Shown here: positions 16,169 to 24,979 of the stretch, piece after piece | Layout of the letters: every line of letters starts with the position of its first letter | How positions within the stretch are numbered: the first letter of the stretch is position 1 | Assembly: GCA_045655645.1 (NCBI GenBank) | Contig: JAZOPS010000049.1 | Span: forward strand, 1-64,000 | Source of the DNA: Fimenecus sp045655645 | GTDB lineage: Bacteria; Bacillota; Clostridia; Oscillospirales; Acutalibacteraceae | Direction of reading: 5' to 3' | Length of the DNA: 64,000 bases | Notes under the pieces: model-generated | What the model was told of the DNA's origin: nothing | Database searches by the model: none | Seen by the model: only the letters and a program-made list of their open reading frames with translations | Translations under genes and position numbers: made by a program

Positions 16169-17068
16169 ATGAAAAATAAAATTAAATCAACTGCATTACT
16201 GTTTTTAACAGCTATAATTTGGGGTTTTGCATTTGTAGCTCAGCGAGTTGGTGCTGATTATGTTGGTGCTTTTACTTTTAATGGAGTACGTTTTATATTG
16301 GGCGCTTGCTCTTTAATACCTGTAATCCTTATCTTTGAAAAAGAAGAATTTAATAAGAAGAAATTTATAAAAACGTTATGGACAGGCGCGCTTGCGGGTG
16401 TAATTCTCTTTATTGCTTCTTCATTGCAACAATTTGGAATAGTTTTTACAGGCAGTGCGGGCAAGGCAGGTTTCCTAACAGGACTTTACATAGTATTAGT
16501 GCCTCTTATTCGTTTTGTAATGGGTAAGAAAACAAGCGTACTTACATTTTTTGGTGCGATTTTTGCTGTTATAGGATTATTTTTCTTATGTATGACAGGT
16601 GATAAGATTACCTTTGGAATCGGTGATATAGTTCTCATAATTGGCGCATTTTTTTGGGCTAGCCATATTCTCGTCGTTGACAAGTTTGTAAATTCAATAA
16701 GTGCATTAAAATTTAGTATGATTCAATTTTATACTTGCGGAATTTTAAGTATGGTTTTTGCAATGTTTACTGAAACTATTGAATTTTCTTCTATAAAGGC
16801 AGCAGGGATTCCAATTCTCTATGGTGGTTTAATGTCTGTTGGTGTTGCATATACTTGTCAAATTTTAGGCCAAAAGAATGCAGACCCAACATTTGCATCA
16901 ATTGTTTTTTCTACTGAATCAGTATTCAGTGCAATCGGTGGAGCGTTGATTTTACACGAAATGATGAGTAGCCGAGGCTATTTGGGGTGCGTTCTGATTT
17001 TTATCGGAATAATTCTTTCTCAGATAACTCTTAATGATATAAAAAAAGTTAAAAAATACAAGAATTAA
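16169..17068 (+). CDS. EamA/DMT family permease
   Basis: A 299-residue membrane protein with about ten hydrophobic helices in two homologous EamA halves, the drug/metabolite transporter layout. Markers are the N-terminal ALLFLTAIIWGFAFVAQRVG and in the second half the GGLMSVGVAYTCQILGQKNADP segment. The substrate is unknown; family members export amino acids, nucleotides or metabolites or import some compounds. An in-frame start seven codons upstream is rejected because GTAGGTGTG fits the ATG at 16169. It follows the clpX hairpin and is likely a separate functional unit. Confidence 0.85.
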   Translation: MKNKIKSTALLFLTAIIWGFAFVAQRVGADYVGAFTFNGVRFILGACSLIPVILIFEKEEFNKKKFIKTLWTGALAGVILFIASSLQQFGIVFTGSAGKAGFLTGLYIVLVPLIRFVMGKKTSVLTFFGAIFAVIGLFFLCMTGDKITFGIGDIVLIIGAFFWASHILVVDKFVNSISALKFSMIQFYTCGILSMVFAMFTETIEFSSIKAAGIPILYGGLMSVGVAYTCQILGQKNADPTFASIVFSTESVFSAIGGALILHEMMSSRGYLGCVLIFIGIILSQITLNDIKKVKKYKN

Positions 17069-17130
17069 AAATAAAGCATAAATATGGGTAAGATAAAAAT
17101 GACACAATTATTACAGTATCTTGTAAAATA

Positions 17131-17159
17131 TTGACAAATAATGGTGTTTAAAGTACAAT
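17131..17159 (+). promoter_or_regulatory. Consensus sigma-A promoter of the sugar transferase gene
   Basis: TTGACA (17131-17136), a 17-base spacer and TACAAT (17154-17159), 35 bases before the start. The -35 is a perfect consensus. Confidence 0.8.
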
Positions 17160-17194
17160 GACCATAATATATTGTAGTCCTTTTGGAGGCAAAT

Positions 17195-18568
17195 ATGGGT
17201 TTATTAAATAAATTTCAAAAAACTGTAGTATTTCTTTTGAAATCTACATTGTATGTTTTATTAATTGGCACATTCTTTGTAGTGTTTGGTACAGAGTTTG
17301 AGTGGATTTTACATCCTTCTAGAACAACGGCTGTAACATTTGTTACATTCTGTGTACTTGAAGCTGCACTTATTGCCGTATATGGTGGATATTTAATTGG
17401 TCGTCTTAAAAGTAGACCAATTGTAATGTCAATTTCCCTTGCAACACTCATAACTGATGTAGTTACTCATTTGCAACTTTGCATTATGAATGTTAATGAA
17501 AATAATAATCCGCATTTTGTTTACGAAGCACCACATTTGCTTGCGCTTGTTATGATAATTCAGGTTGCTTTGATTATTTTATTTGCATATTTTGGCAACT
17601 ATGTTTATTTCACAATCAATTCACCTGAAAAATGTTGTGTTATTACAAGTTCTCTTGAATCATTGAATAACATTATGCCTAAAATTGTGAAATATAAGAA
17701 GCAGTATAATGTTACGGAAATGGTTCACTATTCATCAAAAGATGTGTTTGATATTATCAATGAACACGAAACAATTTTCCTTTATGACATTCCTGCAAAA
17801 GAAAAAATACTTTTGAATGAATATTGCTATGCGAAGAACAAGAATATTTATTATAACTTTGAAATGAACGATGTAGTTATGCTCGGTGCTAAACCTGCTG
17901 TTCTTGACGATAAACCTCTTGTTTCGGCAGTTGTGCGTGATTTAACATTGGAACAAAAAGTTGTAAAACGAGCAATGGATATTGTAATTTCTGGTCTTGG
18001 ATTGCTTGTTTTGAGCCCTGTTATGCTTGCTTGTGCAGCTCTTATCAAACTCGAAGATGGTGGACATGTTTTCTTTCGCCAAACAAGAGCTACAAAGGGT
18101 GGCAAACTCTTTAAAGTTTATAAATTCCGCACAATGAAAGAAGCGGGTAGCATCAATAAATCCGTAACTTCTGACGACGACAGAATTACAAAGGTTGGTA
18201 AATATCTTCGTAAGTTCAGAATTGATGAATTACCACAGCTTATAAATATCATTAAAGGTGAAATGAGTGTTGTTGGTCCTCGTCCTGAAATGATTGAAAA
18301 TGTTGATAAATATACAGAAGACCTTCCAGAATTTGCATACAGACTCAGAGTAAAAGGCGGTCTTACGGGTTATGCACAGATTGCTGGTAAGTATAACACA
18401 TCACCAAAGGATAAACTTGTTCTTGATTTGATGTATATTGAAAAATATAGTTTGTGGCTTGATTTTAAACTTATTCTTCAAACTGTTACAGTTTTGTTAA
18501 AAGCATCAGATAGCACAGAAGCGTTTGGCGAAGGTGAGTTTAAATATCGTTTCACAAGAGAAGATTAA
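17195..18568 (+). CDS. Undecaprenyl-phosphate sugar-1-phosphate transferase (bacterial sugar transferase)
   Basis: A 457-residue polyprenyl glycosylphosphotransferase. The N-terminal half has four to five membrane helices and a soluble CoA-binding-like domain. The C-terminal catalytic domain begins at VKRAMDIVISGLGLLVLSP and contains FFRQTRATKGGKLFKVYKFRTM, LRKFRIDELPQLINI and GEMSVVGPRPE, the family's catalytic core. By family knowledge it moves a sugar-1-phosphate from a nucleotide sugar to undecaprenyl phosphate, the first step of exopolysaccharide or teichoic-acid-like glycan synthesis. GGAGG sits six bases before the chosen ATG. It is flanked by its own promoter and terminator, with no further glycosyltransferase genes adjacent. 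Confidence 0.92.
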   Translation: MGLLNKFQKTVVFLLKSTLYVLLIGTFFVVFGTEFEWILHPSRTTAVTFVTFCVLEAALIAVYGGYLIGRLKSRPIVMSISLATLITDVVTHLQLCIMNVNENNNPHFVYEAPHLLALVMIIQVALIILFAYFGNYVYFTINSPEKCCVITSSLESLNNIMPKIVKYKKQYNVTEMVHYSSKDVFDIINEHETIFLYDIPAKEKILLNEYCYAKNKNIYYNFEMNDVVMLGAKPAVLDDKPLVSAVVRDLTLEQKVVKRAMDIVISGLGLLVLSPVMLACAALIKLEDGGHVFFRQTRATKGGKLFKVYKFRTMKEAGSINKSVTSDDDRITKVGKYLRKFRIDELPQLINIIKGEMSVVGPRPEMIENVDKYTEDLPEFAYRLRVKGGLTGYAQIAGKYNTSPKDKLVLDLMYIEKYSLWLDFKLILQTVTVLLKASDSTEAFGEGEFKYRFTRED

Positions 18569-18571
18569 CTT

Positions 18572-18602
18572 AAAAAGAGCTTCATTGAAGCTCTTTTTTT
18601 AT
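18572..18602 (+). terminator. Strong intrinsic terminator
   Basis: AAAAAGAGCTTC and GAAGCTCTTTTT pair over 12 bp around an ATT loop, with a run of T residues. Confidence 0.92.
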
Positions 18603-18612
18603 TTCAAAAATA

Positions 18613-18641
18613 TTGTTTATAATATGATTATGTGATATACT
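18613..18641 (+). promoter_or_regulatory. Extended -10 promoter of the LCP-like gene
   Basis: TTGTTT (18613-18618), a 17-base spacer and TATACT (18636-18641) preceded by TGTG-A, 27 bases before the ATG. Confidence 0.65.
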
Positions 18642-18668
18642 AAACAAAACGAATTTATTGGAGTTAAA

Positions 18669-19490
18669 ATGTTTAAGAATAATAATACTTTTGATAAGGA
18701 ACCATCTTCTAAATCAATAAAATATTTCATAATTGCTTTTGCTTTATTTATTCTCATATTGTCCGTTTTTTCTGTTGTTATGTTTATGCGTTCAATTGAT
18801 TTTGATATTAATAACCTTACAGGTAAAACAACGACAGAGGCAGTTGAAAATACAGAAAGTACATTGCAAAATAATACATCGCTATCACAATTAACTGCAA
18901 AATCGAAAATTCTTTTAATATGTGAAAAAGATAGTAATCTCGATTTCGCTTGCTTGATTGACGTGAATTTTGCAGAATCATATATGAATGTTTCGTCTTA
19001 TGATGATAGTGATTTGGTGGACAAAGACAAAACTTTTGAAGAAATTTATAGTGAAAAATCAGTTGAAGGTATAACTGATGTCTTAAATGCCTATTTTAAC
19101 ACTCAAATTGAAAAGTATATTGTATGTAGCAGAACTCAGTTAAACGATATTCTCTCGCTATTCGAGGATATTTCTATAAATGTTACAAGACCTGTTGATT
19201 ATCATTCTTTTGACTTTAACCTTGAGCTTAAAGAGGGGAAACAGGTTTTATCTGACGATTATATTATGAAATATCTTGTAATCAGCGATAATAATACACG
19301 CTCAAAGATAATTTGTGATATATTGAATTCAATTCTTGTTCCTCAATACACTGAAGACTCACAAAAATTATTTACAAGTTTTGTGAATAACTGTAATACC
19401 AATATTTCTGTTATTGATTATTCAGAAAAGATTGACGATTTGATTGTCTATTCAAAAGCAGAAGATAAGTTTTTGCCAACAGTAAAATAA
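18669..19490 (+). CDS. LytR-CpsA-Psr-like membrane protein lacking hallmark residues
   Basis: A 273-residue protein with one N-terminal membrane helix (about residues 20-45) and an extracellular part. The order of elements resembles an LCP domain: a beta-strand KILLICEKD, a SVEGITDVLNAYFNTQIEKYIVC segment like the LCP ligation-domain helix with its following strand, ILSLFEDISINVTRP (compare LVDxLGGVxVNV), LKEGKQVLSDDYIMKYL (compare LxxGxQxLxGxxALxYxR) and a final helix with NNTRSKIICDILNSIL. However the positions that hold the catalytic motifs (RSDTM and SIPRD in active LCP enzymes) read NLDFACL and NVSSYDD, so the conserved arginines are absent. I infer a degenerate, probably non-catalytic LCP relative. 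It is 9 bases upstream of the transglutaminase-like gene. Confidence 0.6.
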   Translation: MFKNNNTFDKEPSSKSIKYFIIAFALFILILSVFSVVMFMRSIDFDINNLTGKTTTEAVENTESTLQNNTSLSQLTAKSKILLICEKDSNLDFACLIDVNFAESYMNVSSYDDSDLVDKDKTFEEIYSEKSVEGITDVLNAYFNTQIEKYIVCSRTQLNDILSLFEDISINVTRPVDYHSFDFNLELKEGKQVLSDDYIMKYLVISDNNTRSKIICDILNSILVPQYTEDSQKLFTSFVNNCNTNISVIDYSEKIDDLIVYSKAEDKFLPTVK

Positions 19491-19499
19491 GGTGATAAA

Positions 19500-20639
19500 A
19501 TGAAAAACTCACTGAAATTAATACTGATAATTTTAGCTTGTTTTATAGGCGTATTTGCATTTAATTCTAATCCTTTTGAAAAAGTTCAAACACCTGACCA
19601 ACCAATTATTGATTATACTTCAGAGTTTGGTTGGAAGAGTATGCATTATTATAACCAATTAGATGAAGAAGCAAAGACAGCTTATGAAATAATGTATGCT
19701 ACAGTTAAAAAACTTGATGAAAAGTGCACTTTAAAAATTGATGATGAAACTTTGGCTAATGTATTTACCGCGGTGCTGTATGACAATCCTGAAATTTTCT
19801 GGATGAAAACTGATTATAAATATTATAGTTATGGCAACAAAGTTGTATTCAAGCCAAATTATATTTATAGTGAAAGCGAAGTAACGCAGTATTCTGCAGA
19901 ATTAAACAATAAAATTCAAGAAATTATAAATCAAGCAAGCTTTTGTGTGACTGATTATGAAAAAGAATTGTTCTTTCATGACTACATTTGTAAAAACACA
20001 GTTTATGATATGGAAACCTTTGGTAATGTTGGTGCTTCCGTACATAACACATTAATAAACGGTAGAGCTGTCTGCGAGGGTTATGCAAGAGCAATGCAGA
20101 TTTTACTAGATAAATCAGGCATATATAATTATTTGATTATTGGTGATGGTACTTCAGATGGAGAAACTGAACCACACATGTGGAATGTAGTAAAATTAAA
20201 TAACGAAAATTATCATCTTGATGTTACGTGGAATGATAACGACGAAACGGGTGATACAAGTTATATGTATTTTAATGTGACTGACGAACAGATAAGTCGC
20301 AACCATTCTAATTTTGAACCAAAAGAAAATAATTGTTATGGTACATACTTTAATTATTCTGTAAGAAACGGTACTTATGTTCATACTTATTATCATTTTT
20401 CACAGTTTGCAGAAGCAAGTGCCAAGGTACTTAAAACTGGTAGAAACACGGTTGAACTGTGTTTTAAGAACAAACCTGATTATGACAGAGCAATTAGTTC
20501 AATAAGTGATAATGAAGAGCTTTTTGAATATGTAAATTCTTCTGTAAAAAAGTCAGGCAGAAATTTAAAAACAGATTCTATTGAATATTATTCAGATGAT
20601 GATTTGCAATATATTTGCATTATTTTTAAAGAAGGTTGA
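19500..20639 (+). CDS. Exported transglutaminase-like domain protein
   Basis: A 379-residue protein with an N-terminal signal or anchor helix (LKLILIILACFIGVFAF). The central part carries a transglutaminase/protease-like core: the Cys in NGRAVCEGYARAMQILL, the His in EPHMWNVVKLNNENYHLDV, and the Asp in LDVTWND, the expected Cys-His-Asp order. Such domains act as cysteine peptidases or crosslinkers, often on bacterial surfaces. The C-terminal 100 residues match nothing I recognise. It is probably co-transcribed with the LCP-like gene; its stop overlaps an upstream in-frame TTG of folE but not the chosen folE start. Confidence 0.8.
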   Translation: MKNSLKLILIILACFIGVFAFNSNPFEKVQTPDQPIIDYTSEFGWKSMHYYNQLDEEAKTAYEIMYATVKKLDEKCTLKIDDETLANVFTAVLYDNPEIFWMKTDYKYYSYGNKVVFKPNYIYSESEVTQYSAELNNKIQEIINQASFCVTDYEKELFFHDYICKNTVYDMETFGNVGASVHNTLINGRAVCEGYARAMQILLDKSGIYNYLIIGDGTSDGETEPHMWNVVKLNNENYHLDVTWNDNDETGDTSYMYFNVTDEQISRNHSNFEPKENNCYGTYFNYSVRNGTYVHTYYHFSQFAEASAKVLKTGRNTVELCFKNKPDYDRAISSISDNEELFEYVNSSVKKSGRNLKTDSIEYYSDDDLQYICIIFKEG

Positions 20640-20644
20640 TTTTT

Positions 20645-21208
20645 GTGGATAAGGAAAGAATTGAAAGAGCATTCAGAGAAATTTTAATTGCAATTGGTGA
20701 AGACCCTGATAGAGAAGGTCTTCAGGAGACACCAAAACGAGTTGCCAATATGTATGAAGAAATATTTTCTGGATTAGAAGAAGACCCAACAAAGCATCTT
20801 AAAATGTTTCATGAAGGGCAAAGTGATGAGATTGTTATTGTAAGAGATATTCCAATGTATTCGATGTGTGAACATCATTTCTTGCCATTTGTGGGCAAAG
20901 CACACATTGCATACATTCCAAACGATAATGGATTAGTTATAGGTCTCTCTAAACTTGCAAGAATAGTAAATTCTTATGCCCGTCGTCCACAACTCCAAGA
21001 AAGACTTACGGCGCAGATTGCTGATTTTATTGAAAAAGAAATGCAACCACAGGGTGTGGCTGTTGTTGTTGAAGCAGAACACCTTTGTATGACTATGCGT
21101 GGTATTCGTGCAGCAGGTTCAAAAACTCAAACTTCTGCTTTGCGTGGTACAATGAAAAAAGACGCAAGAACAAGAGCCGAAGTAATGACACTTTTAGGTA
21201 TAAAATAA
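20645..21208 (+). CDS. folE: GTP cyclohydrolase I
   Basis: A 187-residue enzyme that converts GTP to dihydroneopterin triphosphate, the first step of folate synthesis. The zinc ligands are in SMCEHHFLPF (Cys75, His78) and LCMTMRGIR; LSKLARIV and RRPQLQERLT are also typical. The frame extends to a TTG at 20636, but the AAGG just upstream fits the GTG at 20645 and gives the family length. Its stop codon overlaps the folP ATG by one base (TAATG), so the folate genes are translationally coupled. Confidence 0.96.
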   Translation: MDKERIERAFREILIAIGEDPDREGLQETPKRVANMYEEIFSGLEEDPTKHLKMFHEGQSDEIVIVRDIPMYSMCEHHFLPFVGKAHIAYIPNDNGLVIGLSKLARIVNSYARRPQLQERLTAQIADFIEKEMQPQGVAVVVEAEHLCMTMRGIRAAGSKTQTSALRGTMKKDARTRAEVMTLLGIK

Positions 21209-22029
21209 TGTTTAAAGCAAAAGATTTTGAATTTGAATTAGGCAAGAAAACTTATATAATGGGAATTTTAAATGTTACAGACGATTCTTTTTATGACGGC
21301 GGGAAATATAATTCGCGTGAAAAGGCTCTCGAACATACAAAAGAAATGCTCATGGATGGTGCTGATATAATTGATATTGGAGCTCAGTCAACTCGTCCGG
21401 GACACAAAAAAATCAGTGCTGTAGAAGAGCTCGAAATCATTAAAAATTACTTGCCGTATCTTCATGATGAAACAAAAGCGGTAATTTCAGTTGATACATT
21501 TTATCCAAGTGTAGCAGAATATGCCTTACAGAATGGTGCATCAATAATTAATGATGTTTCAGGTGCGTTTTCAGATGAAATGGCAAAAGTTATCAAAAAA
21601 TATAATGCAGGTTGGATAATTATGCATACAGGTGGTGGCTCTTCCGATAGTGTACCACAATATAAAAACGATATTGTTGATGAAGTTAAAAACTTTTTTG
21701 CTGATGTTCAGAATAAATGCAAAAAAGTTGATATTTCAGACAAGCAAATTATGTTTGACATAGGTGTTGGCTTTGGCAAAACAACCGAACAAAGCATTAA
21801 ACTTATTAAAAATCTTAAATCAATAAAGACAGAAAATGCACTTTTAGTTGCATTGTCTTCCAAGCGTATTATAGGTGAAACAACAAATACTAAAGGCTAT
21901 GATAGAGTTTACGGAACAATGTCTGCAAATGCTATTTCTGTAATGAATGGCGCTGATTTTGTGAGAGTTCATAATGTGAAAGAAAACGCATTAGCACTCA
22001 AAATGGCTGATGCAATTTTAAGGGGATAA
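21208..22029 (+). CDS. folP: Dihydropteroate synthase
   Basis: A 273-residue TIM-barrel enzyme that joins 6-hydroxymethyl-dihydropterin diphosphate to p-aminobenzoate; it is the sulfonamide target. Markers are MGILNVTDDSFYDGGKY, DIIDIGAQSTRPGH, SVDTFYPSVAEYAL, INDVSGAF and DIGVGFGKT. The asparagine usually following the Asp in the substrate-binding DPGxGFxK motif is absent but the overall loop is normal. The ATG overlaps the folE stop by one base; a much longer open frame upstream is an artefact inside folE. Confidence 0.95.
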   Translation: MFKAKDFEFELGKKTYIMGILNVTDDSFYDGGKYNSREKALEHTKEMLMDGADIIDIGAQSTRPGHKKISAVEELEIIKNYLPYLHDETKAVISVDTFYPSVAEYALQNGASIINDVSGAFSDEMAKVIKKYNAGWIIMHTGGGSSDSVPQYKNDIVDEVKNFFADVQNKCKKVDISDKQIMFDIGVGFGKTTEQSIKLIKNLKSIKTENALLVALSSKRIIGETTNTKGYDRVYGTMSANAISVMNGADFVRVHNVKENALALKMADAILRG

Positions 22030-22030
22030 T

Positions 22031-22393
22031 ATGGATAAAATAATTATTAAAAATCTTAAATTGTTTTGTTATCACGGTGTAAATCCTGAAGAAAAAGTAG
22101 ATGGACAAAATTTTATTTTTGATATTGAAGCTAGTGTGGATTTAACCAAGCCTTGTGCAACTGATAATGTTGATGATACAGTAAGCTATGCTAAAATGAT
22201 TAAGACTGTAAGACGCGTGGCACAAAGTCAAAAAGACGATTTAATTGAAAGAGTTGCACAAAGAATAATTGATGCTTTGTTTGAAGAATATGAAAAAGTT
22301 CAAACAATAAAAATAACTATAATGAAACCTGAAGCACCAATTAAAGCAGAATTTGACTATGTTGCAGTTCAAATTGAAAGGGAAAGAAAATGA
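22031..22393 (+). CDS. folB: Dihydroneopterin aldolase
   Basis: A 120-residue FolB that cleaves dihydroneopterin to hydroxymethyl-dihydropterin and glycolaldehyde. The N-terminus has the typical KLFCYHGVNPEEK with the conserved active-site region, followed by FIFDIEASVDL, DTVSYAKM, LIERVAQRI and the C-terminal KPEAPIKAEFDYVAVQI, where the family's lysine and proline lie. It begins one base after folP and overlaps folK by four bases. Confidence 0.93.
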   Translation: MDKIIIKNLKLFCYHGVNPEEKVDGQNFIFDIEASVDLTKPCATDNVDDTVSYAKMIKTVRRVAQSQKDDLIERVAQRIIDALFEEYEKVQTIKITIMKPEAPIKAEFDYVAVQIERERK

Positions 22394-22878
22394 GCAAAGC
22401 ATATTTAGGAATTGGCACCAATATCGGTGACCGTGAAGAGAATTTAAAAAATGCTTTAATTTCATTAAATCTTTTACCCACAACAAAAGTAACAGCAACA
22501 TCAAGTGTTTACGAAACAGCACCTGTAGGCTTTGTAGAACAAGATGATTTTCTCAATATTGCAGTTGAAATTGAAACAGAATTGACAGCACAAAACATAC
22601 TTGGCGCTTGTCTTGGAATTGAAGCAGGTCTCGGCAGAATAAGAAATATTAAAAATGGACCGAGAATAATTGATATTGATTTGTTGCTATATGAAAATGA
22701 GAAATATGATACATTTTCGCTTGTTTTGCCACATCCAAGAATGTTTCAGAGAGAATTTGTTTTAAGGCCATTACTTGATATAGAATTCAATAACCCTTTA
22801 TTTGATAGAGAATGGGCTTTAAACGCTTTAACAGGTGAAGGTATAAAGAAATATTCAGATAAGATAAAAATTGATTAA
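22390..22878 (+). CDS. folK: 6-hydroxymethyl-7,8-dihydropterin pyrophosphokinase
   Basis: A 162-residue HPPK that transfers diphosphate from ATP to hydroxymethyl-dihydropterin, supplying FolP. Visible are LGIGTNIGDREENL, SSVYETAPVGF, DDFLNIAVEI, the motif GPRIIDIDLLLY with the two magnesium-binding Asp residues, and LPHPRMFQREFVLRPL. The start overlaps folB in ATGA. With folE, folP and folB it makes a compact four-gene pterin pathway; no dihydrofolate synthase or reductase gene is next to it. Confidence 0.95.
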   Translation: MSKAYLGIGTNIGDREENLKNALISLNLLPTTKVTATSSVYETAPVGFVEQDDFLNIAVEIETELTAQNILGACLGIEAGLGRIRNIKNGPRIIDIDLLLYENEKYDTFSLVLPHPRMFQREFVLRPLLDIEFNNPLFDREWALNALTGEGIKKYSDKIKID

Positions 22879-22887
22879 CGGTGATTT

Positions 22888-23760
22888 ATGAACTATATAA
22901 TTATGGATTTAGAGTGGAATAATGCATATATGAAATCCGCTCAAAAATTTGTCAATGAAATAATTGAAATTGGTGCTGTAAAACTTAATGAAGAACTTGA
23001 AATAGTTGATACATATTCTGAGCTTATTAAACCTGTTGTATCAAAAAAATTGCGAACTAGAATTAAGGATTTAACTCACATTACAAACGAAGAAGTACTT
23101 GGAGGAAAACCTCTTCAAGAGGCAATTTCTCAACTTGAACAATGGGTAGGGGAAGATGTAATTGTTATGACTTGGGGCGATACTGATGTCAGAACAATGC
23201 TCACAAATTTCAAGTGCTTTCTTAAAAAAGATAAAATTGATTTTATTAAAAAATATGCAGACTTGCAAAGATATTGCCAATGCTTTATAAATATGGAAAA
23301 TATTCAACAAGCAGGGTTGTCTTATGCTGCTGAATGTCTTGAAATAGATGCTGAAAAATATCCACATCACAGAGCACTTGATGACAGCCTTTTAAGTGCG
23401 GAATGTTTTAAAAAGGTATATAATAAAGATAAATTAGATGAGTTTATTAAGGTGTGTGATGCTGATTTTTATGCTAGACTTGCATTTAAGCCCTATGTGA
23501 TTAAAAGTAAAAATGACCCATTAATTGATAAAAACTTGTTTAACTGTTATTGCGATATCTGTGGCGGTAAAGTTGAAACAAAGAAAAAATGGAAGTTTAT
23601 GAATCAGTCATTTAGGGGAATTTTTTATTGTGAGAATTGTAATAGAGAATTTAGAGTTAACCTCCGTATTAAAAAATTCTATGACAGACTTGATATAAAG
23701 AGAAATTATTCTGAAATTATAAAAACATCTGTTGAGAAAATTGAAGAAGAAAACATATAA
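22888..23760 (+). CDS. DEDDh 3'-5' exonuclease with C-terminal zinc-ribbon-like domain
   Basis: A 290-residue protein. Residues 1 to about 185 form a DnaQ-like exonuclease: the first acidic motif is IIMDLEWN, then EIIEIGAVKL, the central GDTDVRT, and the HRALDDSLLSAECF motif that completes the DEDDh site. Residues about 215 to 255 carry CDICGG and CENCN, two CxxC pairs that would bind zinc. The combination with a zinc ribbon is less common than the exonuclease alone. Substrate (DNA, RNA or small oligonucleotides) is not evident. It follows the folate operon by 9 bases and ends at a strong terminator. Confidence 0.85.
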   Translation: MNYIIMDLEWNNAYMKSAQKFVNEIIEIGAVKLNEELEIVDTYSELIKPVVSKKLRTRIKDLTHITNEEVLGGKPLQEAISQLEQWVGEDVIVMTWGDTDVRTMLTNFKCFLKKDKIDFIKKYADLQRYCQCFINMENIQQAGLSYAAECLEIDAEKYPHHRALDDSLLSAECFKKVYNKDKLDEFIKVCDADFYARLAFKPYVIKSKNDPLIDKNLFNCYCDICGGKVETKKKWKFMNQSFRGIFYCENCNREFRVNLRIKKFYDRLDIKRNYSEIIKTSVEKIEEENI

Positions 23761-23762
23761 AA

Positions 23763-23799
23763 AAGACCTACTCAAACGAGTAGGTCTTAAATTTTTGTT
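23763..23799. terminator. Strong terminator between exonuclease gene and serA
   Basis: AAGACCTACTC and GAGTAGGTCTT form an 11-bp stem with an AAAC loop, followed by AAATTTTTGTTT. It separates convergent genes and is A-rich on the other side, so it may work in both directions. Confidence 0.92.
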
Positions 23800-23802
23800 T
23801 GC

Positions 23803-24966
23803 TTATTTAATTACTCTAATACGGATAATTCCGTTAATCTTTTTAAGCGCGTTAATAGCTTCTGCTGATGCTTCTGTGTCAGAATCAATAACAGTATAAG
23901 CATATTCGCCCTTTGATTTGTTAACCATATTGTCAATGTTAACATCTTCATTTGCAAGGCCAGATGTAATCTTACTCACAATACCTGAAATGTTTTTATG
24001 CATAATTGTAATGCGGTGTTTGTCGCTTGGTGCGAGAGTAACAGTAGGGTAGTTAACTGAGTTTACAATACTACCATTTTCAAGGTAATCAGCAACTTGT
24101 TGTACAGCCATAACTGCACAGTTGTCTTCTGATTCAGGAGTTGACGCACCCAAGTGTGGAATTGCAATAACACCAGTTGCACCGATAACTGCATCGTTAG
24201 GGAAGTCTGTAACATAAGCAGAAACTTTGCCGTTTTCAAGCGCTTCAAGAATATTTGCTGTGTCAACTAATTCGCCACGAGCAAAGTTGAGAATTCTAAC
24301 GCCGTCTTTCATAATACCAATTGTTTCAGCATTGATAAGACCGCGAGTTTTATCGTTAAGTGGCAAGTGGAGAGTGATATAATCACTTTCAGTGTAGATA
24401 GTGTTAAGATTATCTGTAAGCTTGATGTGATGATTGAGTGTAATGCTTTGCTCAACTGAAAGGAATGGGTCATAGCCGATAACGTTCATTCCAAGAGCAG
24501 CTGCTGCATTCGCAACAAGAATGCCGATAGCACCAAGGCCGATAACACCAAGTGTTTTACCCTTAATTTCAGGACCGGCAAAAGCACCTTTGCCTTTTTC
24601 TACATCCTTTGGAACTGTATCGCCATTTCCTTTTAACGTTTTTGCCCATTCGATAGCAGGAATAATCTTTCTTGATGAAAGGAAAAGTCCTGTAAGAACA
24701 AGTTCTTTAACTGCGTTTGCATTAGCACCAGGTGTGTTGAAGACAACAATACCTGCTTCGCTACATTTGTCGATTGGAATGTTGTTAACGCCTGCGCCAG
24801 CTCTTGCAATTGCAAGAGTGTTTTCTTCAAAGTCCATTTCGTGCATTGAAGCAGAACGAACAAGAATAGCATCTGGATTAGCCATTTCAGTTGAACAGTT
24901 GTATTCGTTACTGAATTTGCAAAGTCCTGTTTCTGAAATTTTATTTAAAGTTAAAATATTATACAT
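23803..24966 (-). CDS. serA: D-3-phosphoglycerate dehydrogenase
   Basis: A 387-residue NAD-dependent dehydrogenase that oxidises 3-phosphoglycerate to phosphohydroxypyruvate, the first step of serine synthesis. It shows the nucleotide-binding GLGAIG (143-148), the catalytic arginine in FARGELVD, the catalytic His in PHLGASTPESE and a C-terminal ACT-like domain from about residue 315 (ITIMHKNISGIVSKITSGL). The short form with a single regulatory domain is typical of anaerobic Firmicutes. The frame opens 11 codons upstream, inside the ribosome binding region and the serC end; AAGGAGC precedes the chosen ATG. It is 13 bases after serC. Confidence 0.95.
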   Translation of the reverse strand: MYNILTLNKISETGLCKFSNEYNCSTEMANPDAILVRSASMHEMDFEENTLAIARAGAGVNNIPIDKCSEAGIVVFNTPGANANAVKELVLTGLFLSSRKIIPAIEWAKTLKGNGDTVPKDVEKGKGAFAGPEIKGKTLGVIGLGAIGILVANAAAALGMNVIGYDPFLSVEQSITLNHHIKLTDNLNTIYTESDYITLHLPLNDKTRGLINAETIGIMKDGVRILNFARGELVDTANILEALENGKVSAYVTDFPNDAVIGATGVIAIPHLGASTPESEDNCAVMAVQQVADYLENGSIVNSVNYPTVTLAPSDKHRITIMHKNISGIVSKITSGLANEDVNIDNMVNKSKGEYAYTVIDSDTEASAEAINALKKINGIIRIRVIK

Positions 24967-24979
24967 AGTATTTTGCTCC

